A DNA stretch of 64,000 nt from the NCBI GenBank assembly GCA_039566865.1, contig CM076945.1:4019501-4083500 (forward strand), read 5' to 3'. Position numbers and translations under genes: made by a program. Positions 57,201 through 64,000 of this stretch are shown piece by piece (position 1 is the stretch's first letter; the number at the start of each line of letters is the position of its first letter). This DNA comes from Aurelia coerulea (Eukaryota > Cnidaria > Scyphozoa > Semaeostomeae > Ulmaridae). The notes under the pieces are model-generated. The model worked only from the letters and a program-made list of their open reading frames with translations, did no database searches and had not been told where the DNA came from.

Positions 57201-60200
57201 TCAGAGAGGTAATCGATAACTTTTCTCAAAGCAAATTAAGAATGGTTCAGTTTATACACAGGCAAGTTTCATTTGCCTCTTTTGGTCATTTGGTCATGGT
57301 CAAGTGTGAGCTTGCAAGGTCCTGCAAGAGTTGCTTGCGAGTTTGCGAATTGAAGTTAGTTGTTTTCAACCTTCGTTATTTAAATGAAGAGAAACGTTGT
57401 TTTGACGTCATGATTGTTAAAGTTACCCTGTTACCGTTTGGGTTGGGAAATGCATCCATCGTTTGAAAAATCATGCTGGTAAAAAATATCCTACTAATCT
57501 GTAACATTTTCATTCCAACATCTTATTGAGGCTTTAACTTCATTTTCAAGATTTATGTCATAATTTTAGGAGCATTACTTCCTTTTAAAACCAAAACTTA
57601 GCCAAAAGTCATTTTTCTTGATAGGCCCAAAAACGACTAAAAATGGCTCGTTCAAAATCATGTAGATATAGACTTTTTACGTGCAGCATTGATGGAAAAG
57701 CACAACTACATTTAGTATCGCTAGACTATCGTCAAACTAAATAATAACAGTCTCCGGGGGCTCCGGAGCATCTGAAAGCAATGCCTGACACCAGAAAACT
57801 TTGTTTTATCTTTTTAAGCGTGGAATCATGGATAAAATTGAACCAATCAGTTATAGTTTCAGGAAAAGTCAATAGAAGCTAATTCTCGGGAATCCCTCAT
57901 TTGAGAATAAGATAATGCATTGTGAATAACATACTAATTCTCAAAATCAAGTTGAACCCTTAGTCAGGCAATGGAGTCGCAATCTTTTTAATCGGTGGTA
58001 CAGTTTTTGTGTTGCAATTTTCAAAGAATGGATGCATGTTTGTTTCCAGCATTCGTTCCTCATCTCCAAATTGGTTCGGAATTCTCGAATATTCTGTCAT
58101 GCAAATGGGTCCTTTTCTTAAAGTCCAGATCCCGGGGGGGGGGGGTACATAGCATGTTCAAGGTACGGGTATGTGCCGCCCATATGGGTGGGTTTTTGGG
58201 CCCAAAATTCTCTAAACAAGGGCCCTTCTTTGGCAAATTTTCCATAAACAAGGGTGGGATTTCGCTGACATTCGCAAAAAGTGGTTAAAATGGGCAATTT
58301 TCCGCCAAAATTCAACATAAAAGTGGGTACCAAAGAAAATTTCGGTAATTAGAAGAAGGTAGATTTCTGAAAACCGGGCGGCAGACCCCCGTCCATCCAC
58401 AAGTCATGTACCCCCCCCCCCGGGGTCCAGATGCAGGTCGAACCACATTCACAATGAAGTACCCGCCGGGACTTAAGGTTGCCTAATTCTGTTCTTTTGG
58501 ATTGTTTCTTTGATCCAATGAACGCCACGACAGTGGGCCTTTAACACAATTTTTGTTGGATTATCTACGTCTTGTTTTAGATCGGAGCAAATTGGAGAGA
58601 TGGAAGATGATCAAATGAATGCAGAATGGCTTGCTACTGTAGCACGAAGGAAACAAAGAAGAATGACAACAGTCATTAATAAAGTTCGAAAATTTTCAGT
58701 CAATCAGTGAGTATAAAATATCGTTTTTTAATTTGCACTTGTAGTCAATTTTGGGATGTGATGCGATGTGATTTTCGTTGCCTTTTGCTACAAATTCATT
58801 TAGGTTCACTTGGTTTGAAAGTGTGTGCTTGGAAAGAGCGATGGTTAGAATAAGGCGACGCCATTCGACTTTGTTTTTGACGCTGTTGTGTATGCACGTG
58901 CGATGCCTAAGATCCGCTGTGACCTAACGCTAGACCTAAAGAGCACACGAGATAAGACGCCATGTTTCCACTCCGATCCTGATCTTGTTAATAATACCTT
59001 TACCTGATTCCGAGGCTTATACATGATGGTTTACACCTAATACACTATAGACGCCATATCTTTTGATTAGTTAGTGTCTCCTACAGAGTCCAGAAAGTAG
59101 GTACGTCCTTGCTCTGGCCTCCTATTGAAATCAAAACTACTTGATTCCAAACATAGGGCTCCCATCTTTAAAAAGGTCGGTGTAAAATCCTACTACCGTT
59201 TTCTTTGAATTAAATTACTTGAAAGGAACGTACAGTTTTTTGCTGTAAATCTACCGTGGAAATTTACTGATATCTTGATTAGTTTCAAAATGGTGGGATC
59301 TATTAAATTTGAGGCAATGACGGCATCAAATTTCTAAATCCTAAACCAGAAATGCTATAGATTTCTGCTTGCCACCATATTGTAGGCCTTCATAAACTAT
59401 GGCTTTCTTGTAGGTTGTATCATTTTTCTTCCGTTGGTTTAGGATTTACGATGATTTAAATTTTTTCAAAATCTTCCATGATTTTTTCCGAAAATAATTA
59501 AATTGCCACAATTTTGAAAAGAGTCAAGATATCAAAGCATTTCCACGGCAGATTTAAAGCAAAGCTCCATAAGTTCCTTTCAAGACATCCAATTCAAAGA
59601 AAAATGTGATAGAATTTTACACCCACCTTTTTAAAGATTTGAAAGATGTCCTATGATCTTGATTCCACTAAAGTACAGTATGTGAGAATATCCTTCAAAG
59701 GTGCCTCTAAAATCTCAAATTGAGGATGATCTTTTTCCGTTGCTTTTTATATGCATTTCTGAAGCATTTTTACTCGCTTTGAACGAGGCTTAAAAAAGAA
59801 ATGTGTACCTCTTTCTAATGGCCTTCTATTTGTAAAATAATTTGAAAAAGGAAAGGCCACGATACCAGCGTCGATCATCGGATCCGAACATGCTTGTGGT
59901 GATGAATGAATGAATAAATTTGAAGAGAGAAACACCGCAATACGACGGAAAAACAACAGCAAATGTGTGTGAATTTAAAGAATCTGTATACCGGGTGTCT
60001 CAGAGAAAAGTACCCCCTTTTGAGTAAAAATGGGAACAAAACGATAAGATATCATTACTCTCCGAGCTCACAGCTGAATTTATCAATCTTCAATTTAGAT
60101 GCACATATCTTGCATTTAAAAATAGTATACCAAACACCGGAGATACAAGTTCGCTAAGTCAAAATTTACACTGAAACCAGAGGTTTTGAAGAAGGGCCTA

Positions 60201-61514
60201 GCCATGACTTGTATCATGGACAACGCCAAAGCACCTGTAAAGTTTGATTTTCAATTTTTTGCGTTTGAAAAGAAAACGCATGGACATGCTCTGATTAAAC
60301 GGATATAATAAAGATGTGGTAAGAATATCAAAATTGTGCCACATCTCCAAAATAAGCGTGCATGTGCTCCTTTTCCTCGTCTTTGATACAAAACATTTGG
60401 GATGGAATGCAATGCAAGGACCGATTCCTCAAAAGAAAAGCCATTTCAGATACAATTAAAACAATTCAAAGTTTTGTTCTTTTCAAAAGTGAAAAATTAA
60501 AGTTCAAAGTTGAAATTTCTTTTGCAAAATGTACGTGATATCAAATCATGGCTAGTAGGCCCTTTCTCAAAACCACTGGTTTCAGGTGCACTCCAGATTT
60601 TGACCTTGTGAACGCATATCTCTGGTGTTTGGTGGACGATTTTAAAATGCAAAGTATGTGCGGTTAAGTTGAAGATCGACAAATGTAGCTACAAATGTAG
60701 CTACTCAGAAAATCCCGAAATTTTATCGTTTCGTTCCCTTGTGCGGTCAAAAGGGGGTACTTTTTATTGAGACACCCGGTATTACCAATGGAGGACTTCG
60801 TCAGGACTGCTATGTGACAGTTATATTCAGGATTTTCATACGTAACTTGCTAAATTTCATTGCAGATTTCTGATGCATGGAGCTGATGCGCAGGATACTG
60901 AGAAGGAGAGAAAATACAAGATTTATGATGAAATGCTTGAAAAATATCGAGAAACACTCAGAGTACTCAGGAAGGGAGCCAAGTGAGTACAAATTCGATT
61001 GATACAAAAAAGCATGGGTAGTTAGACACCGCAGTTGTGCTTGATTCCCACAGCTTTGTTTTTTTGCGGAGGAAAACATTATTTACTACTATGGAGGAGC
61101 TACCTTAAGAGATCGGTTTTTCGTTACCTCCTCCGCAGAATAATAGAAGTTATTCCTCTGCAGCTACAAACAAGTTGCAGGGGGGGGGGCATTTTACCAA
61201 GATGCATTGCGCTCTATAATAGAATCATCTAGTATCATCTAGGATTCTATGGATATTCGATCGTCAAACGCAGCGCATCTTGGTCAAATGCCCCCCCCCC
61301 CCCGCTCTCCCCTGACGCCATCTTTTCCGTAAGAACTAATGCGAGTCAAAAACTTTAAATGTTCTTTGAATGTTAGGCTTATATTGTGTAAGCGACTATC
61401 CACCTTGACAACATATGAATCTCTATAGATCAATAATATAACGGAAAGAAACTCAGATCTATCAGCAATGTTTTGAGTATTGGGGACCCTGGGTTGGGGG
61501 CAGTGACGAGTAGG

Positions 61515-61563
<49 letters not shown>

Positions 61564-61981
61564 CCCTTCGGCCGGGGTTGTGATTGTTTGTTCATCACAC
61601 GTTTCCTTGCCTGACATCCAGTGTGAAATCGGCTCAAGTATTTATCGTTTATTTGTGGCATTACGTAATGGTGTATTTCGTTGTATTTTAGGTGTATGTT
61701 CTTCATGTAGAGACCAGGGGGTAGTCATTATATTTTGCTGTCCTTGTTATCGTCCTTGTAGTGTTGTATGGTAGCTCGTTCGTAGTGTCAAAGCTAATTC
61801 GTTATTGTACACTTCTTATTGCATTGAATTTATATGTAAAAGAAAATATGTTTCTTTGAAATACAATTTGATCTTTTTCTAGGCCCGTAATTTCGACAGA
61901 AAATGGAGAGAGACCAGCTGCTCGTTTGAAGAAACTTGCCGAATTTCATCAACGAAAAGTCTCAGTAGAACATCAAGTGAG
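51172..61981 (+). CDS. Unrecognised single-pass membrane protein (5 exons seen, 3' end uncertain)
   Basis: Exons 51172-51244, 56695-56935, 58581-58706, 60866-60982 and 61883-61981 join with consistent phases (1, 2, 2, 2) and good GT/AG sites. Residues 1-22 form a signal peptide (basic start, LLLAVIIFLIP, then SSCTQK). Residues 25-72 are a short polar ectodomain rich in Asn, Asp, Thr and Lys with one N-x-S sequon at Asn43. Residues about 73-93 (VVPAFATVFIFIGGSIIIFV) are a membrane helix followed by EKRKEDKKK, so the C-terminus is cytosolic. The remaining 120 or so residues are charged and mostly helical (DEMLEKYRETLRVLRKGAK, RLKKLAEFHQRKVSVEH). I recognise no domain or family. The coding could end at a candidate sixth exon or continue past the window. 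Confidence 0.75.
52794..52960. mobile_element. hAT-like MITE
   Basis: Ends CAGGGACGTAGGAA and TTCCTACGTCTCTG (CAG...CTG form). The flanks are TCCCCAAC and CCCCCAAC, an 8-bp duplication with one mismatch. The interior is rich in GGGGCAC. Confidence 0.8.
53061..53297 (+). repeat. Direct repeat of about 80 bases
   Basis: TTATTGTTTACAGT, AGATTCTTGTTGCCC and AAAAATTAGCAAACTCTTCG occur at 53061-53142 and again at 53217-53297, separated by an AT-rich spacer with TTATTA runs. Confidence 0.85.
53750..53990 (+). repeat. Degenerate AATCAT-type tandem array
   Basis: Repeated AATCA(T/G)GAAAT and AATGATCA-like words every 10-15 bases with no fixed unit. Confidence 0.6.
54205..54591. mobile_element. Relative of the 24450 TA-flanked MITE, left end lost
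   Basis: The right end AAGTTTCTTATAAAAAAACG then TG and TA matches the 24450 element, with the same repeated AAGAAACT and CTAGTACTAC words inside. No matching left terminus is found. Confidence 0.65.
54785..54890 (+). repeat. Fragment shared with 61040-61100
   Basis: GAGTTGTG, CCACAGCTTTGTG, TGCGGAGGA and GGAGGTA-type blocks follow the same order in both places. The open frame across it is rich in Cys but has no splice support. Confidence 0.5.
56695..56935 (+). CDS. Membrane-protein gene exon 2 (ectodomain and membrane helix)
   Basis: Read in the phase set by exon 1 it gives ADSQTSKNKQLGDAKNTDNE, then DVYRVVPAFATVFIFIGGSI and KRKEDKKKIEE. Acceptor TTTTTCAG, donor GTAAGT, phase 1 in and phase 2 out. 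Another open frame over the same bases (Arg/Met-rich) is a shadow. Confidence 0.8.
58131..58427 (-). repeat. GC-capped dispersed repeat, copy 3 (inverted)
   Basis: CCCGGGGGGGGG...GTACAT at the left and CATGTACCCCCCCCCC at the right. The inner sequence is the reverse complement of the 845 and 14125 copies. It lies in intron 2 of the membrane-protein gene. Confidence 0.85.
58581..58706 (+). CDS. Membrane-protein gene exon 3
   Basis: SEQIGEMEDDQMNAEWLATV then ARRKQRRMTTVINKVRKFSV. Acceptor GTTTTAG, donor GTGAGT, phase 2 at both ends. Confidence 0.8.
59151..59655. repeat. Family A MITE, copy 9
   Basis: Left end ACATAGGGCTCCCATC, right end ACACCCACCTTTTTAAAGAT and TCCTATG. It shows the uninterrupted form of the region split in copy 1. 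It lies in intron 3 of the membrane-protein gene. Confidence 0.85.
59991..60779. mobile_element. TA-flanked palindromic element, CCGGGTGTC type 2
   Basis: Ends CCGGGTGTCTCA and TGAGACACCCGG, with TA at 59989-59990 and 60780-60781. The arms share AAAGTACCCCCTTTTGA, ATCATGGCTAG and CACCGGAGATA-like blocks. It ends 86 bases before exon 4. Confidence 0.88.
60866..60982 (+). CDS. Membrane-protein gene exon 4
   Basis: FLMHGADAQDTEKERKYKIY then DEMLEKYRETLRVLRKGAK. Acceptor TTGCAG, donor GTGAGT, phase 2 at both ends. Confidence 0.8.
61013..61178 (+). repeat. Partial copy of the 6035 hAT-like family
   Basis: Begins CATGGGTAGTTAGACAC like the 6035 element and has TGCGGAGG...CCTCCGCA inverted blocks inside; the right end is missing. 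Confidence 0.65.
61180..61303. mobile_element. Short G-capped palindromic element
   Basis: GGGGGCATTTTACCAAGATG is inverted as CATCTTGGTCAAATGCCCCC, with homopolymer runs at both tips. Confidence 0.75.
61470..61850 (+). repeat. Dispersed repeat (copy of 10430-10800) with (GTT)n
   Basis: Shares CCTGACATCCA, AGTATTTATC, GTAGTCATT and TATCGTCCTT with the earlier copy. It contains about 16 GTT units (61514-61562), which create a spurious poly-Gln frame on the - strand. Confidence 0.6.
61883..61981 (+). CDS. Membrane-protein gene exon 5
   Basis: PVISTENGERPAARLKKLAE then FHQRKVSVEHQV. Acceptor TTTCTAG, donor GTAAGT, phase 2 at both ends, so at least one more exon must follow. Confidence 0.8.
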
Positions 61982-62117
61982 GTAAGTCTGCCTTTTGCCT
62001 TTTTTAAATCACTATTGTACCGTGTCGTGTATACAAGTTTAAAGCAAGCCGACCAACAAATCGCAGATATTCTCACTGAAATTATATCAACAAATTTTGA
62101 AAAAATTTAAAATCATA

Positions 62118-62726
62118 TCGGGTGAGACAAAATAAAGAATCCCCGTTTGAAAGGCTACGGCTCCCTGAATATCAAAGCAATAATATTGTAAACTGTCTTG
62201 TTTTATTGCCAATATGATAAATTAGGTTCAGTAATCTACCCGGGCTTAATCAGCCATTCCTTCCCGCGGATATGCGAATTTTCTGAAGAAAGTCCCTTCG
62301 AAAAACCTGCAAGTAAAACAATAAGCAAATTTTCCTTTGTTTTCCTTCCTAAAAATGATTACATTCGCATTTATTCGTGTATTTTTTCGTCTTGGGAGAA
62401 GAGAATCCCCCTGAATAGATTATTGATACCAGGGGGAGACTCCCAAGTGGATAACATGTGCTAAAGTGTACAGAAGTCATTGCTGTAAGGCCCGTGAAGG
62501 GCAGAAACGTCAGGGTGATTTTTGGCACATTTTAAAGGTTTCTTGAAGAGGTTTTCTCGAGAGGTTTTCTCATAATTTCAGAACCGAGTGGCCGATTTAG
62601 TCAGGTAATTTTTAAGACGGATTTGAACCTGTCTACCATTAAACTATATATTTGCTTATATCATCGTCTTGATATCCAGGGAGCCATGACCTTTGAAACG
62701 GGGATTCTTTTTATTGAGTCACCCGG
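62118..62726. mobile_element. TA-flanked palindromic element, CCGGGTGAC type
   Basis: Ends TCGGGTGAGACAAAATAAAG and TTTTTATTGAGTCACCCGG, with TA at 62116-62117 and 62727-62728. Inner AAGAATCCCCGTTTGAAAGG and its inverse continue the arms. Confidence 0.85.
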
Positions 62727-62845
62727 TAGTAAATCCTAAATCAATTGAGTAAGATTTTGTAATACTGCTGTGAGCAGAAATCTGTAGCTTTTTGTGGATT
62801 AAGATTTGGCAATTTGATGATATCACAACTGGAAGACTGGCTTAA

Positions 62846-63305
62846 AGGACAAGTCCGGGGTTGGTATGATTGATGATAAAATACAAGATAATACTGCTAT
62901 GAATGATGTATGATACTTTTTTCCACTATTTATCACCTTCTCCTTGTGAAATTGCGTATTCAAATAAGCAATTTGAGCGAAGTGACGTCATATCGCACCA
63001 ACGAAAACGAGGCTGTGTGATTGTTGTTCACCTCTTTATCGTTGCAAGCCTCTTTATCGTGTTCTTGTGCCATTTTCAATGCATTAGTACACGATAAAGA
63101 GGCTAGCAGCGATGAAGAGGCGAAAAACAATCACACAGCCTCGTTATCGTTTGCGTGATATGACGTCACTTCGCTCAAATCGCTTATTTGATTACGTAAT
63201 TTCACAAGTAGAAGGCGAAAAATAGTGGAAAAAAGTATCATACATCTTTCATAGCAGTATTATCTTGTAGTATATCATCAATCATACCAACCCCGGACTT
63301 GTCCT
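62846..63305. mobile_element. TTAA-flanked hairpin (piggyBac-like)
   Basis: Ends AGGACAAGTCCGGGGTTGGT and ACCAACCCCGGACTTGTCCT, exact inverses, with TTAA at 62842-62845 and 63306-63309. The arms (including GACGTCA and CGATAAAGAGGC blocks) match almost to the centre. A half-copy relic with ACCAACCCCGGAAATG is at 40490-40550. Confidence 0.92.
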
Positions 63306-63534
63306 TTAAGATAGCGATGTAATTCTGAAAATAATCAAGATATCAAAGATTGCTGATTACAATTACGGCAAGGTACCTGAAATTCCCATCAAGCCATTAA
63401 ATGGAACGAAAGATGCATTAACCATTCGTGCAATGCTTTTTGAATGATTTGATGCCTTTGGCTAGCCTCACTACACAAGGACCCTTAACTTATGCTCATC
63501 TCATTGAAGTGAATTGATGTTGTTGTCGTTCCAG

Positions 63535-63637
63535 TGAGGGCTTTATTACCAAACTCTTCTCAAAGCGGCAAAAAATTTCCTGCTGGGAACAAATTTGTTC
63601 CCCGGCCAATCAGGATGCAAGACTTGACATAGCTTGA
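63535..63637 (+). CDS. Candidate terminal exon of the membrane-protein gene
   Basis: After a TTGTTGTCGTTCCAG acceptor the exon 5 phase stays open for 34 codons (SEGFITKLFSKRQKISCWEQ onward) and ends in TGA, which would make a 252-residue protein. It lacks any protein support, and CCGGCCAATCAGG looks repeat-like, so the gene may instead run beyond the window. From 63640 to 64000 I see nothing else. Confidence 0.35.
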
Positions 63638-64000
63638 TTAGATTGGCTGATTCTTCTTCAATTTAAACTTCCCGCCAATGGCAAACATCGATTGTACGGC
63701 TGCAACAATCAAAATCTCGAAGTAGTGAGCGAAATTAGGAGATCTTTCGCGTCCATAAACAACCAGAATATCACTTGTAGTTAGGAGTTTTTTGCTTTAA
63801 TTGCTCGAAAAAACATTCATCTAAGTACTGATAGCTTTTTTTGCAATGTAGCACTTCAAGAAAACCGCTTTTTGCGGTTTTGAGAATAAATAGCAGGTGA
63901 TTTTGGCCATGTCCATTTCTGGAAGAGTATGGCCATGAATCGTAGTTGTAGCGTCCATCAGTCTATCAATAGCAACAACTACGATCATGTAATCAGTCTA

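Noticed and set aside
61284..61706. Poly-Gln protein on the - strand
   Set aside because: Produced by the (GTT)n microsatellite within a dispersed repeat.

Overview
This is eukaryotic, almost certainly invertebrate animal, DNA. It is AT-rich, its genes are split into short exons with GT...AG introns of 0.5-5.5 kb, and it is packed with animal-type transposons. A cnidarian such as a coral or sea anemone would fit, but that is inference: no species-diagnostic gene is present.

Three host genes lie on the + strand. (1) 2801-15589: a nine-exon amino-acid transporter of the AAAP/SLC36 (proton-coupled) family, 444 codons, all splice phases consistent, with a poly(A) signal about 80 bases after the stop. 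(2) 29491-43828: a twelve-exon cytosolic L-asparaginase with C-terminal ankyrin repeats (ASPG type), 652 codons, with all catalytic residues present. (3) 51172 to at least 61981 (perhaps 63637): a gene I do not recognise, predicting a small type I membrane protein with a signal peptide, a short polar ectodomain, one membrane helix and a long charged cytoplasmic tail.

Two retrotransposons on the - strand fill the gaps. A CR1/L2-like LINE (about 17823-23110) has an ORF1 with an SGNH esterase domain and an intact 1190-residue endonuclease/reverse transcriptase; the two ORFs overlap at a TAATG stop/start. A Penelope-like element (about 46650-49880) has a coiled-coil ORF and a reverse transcriptase/GIY-YIG ORF broken by one in-frame stop. 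A hammerhead-ribozyme-like motif lies just past its 3' end.

A 4.1-kb foldback element (23116-27202), built of about 255- and 420-bp modules in two inverted arms, abuts the LINE. The introns and spacers hold dozens of palindromic, non-autonomous DNA transposons. Several have readable target-site duplications: TA (mariner-like), TTAA (piggyBac-like), TTA (Harbinger-like) and 8 bp (hAT-like). Many are nested.

The observations most worth checking are the ribozyme motif, the TAATG junction, an array of duplicated 3' splice sites directly before an ankyrin exon of the asparaginase gene, a second decayed exon duplication in the same gene, and the unknown membrane-protein gene.
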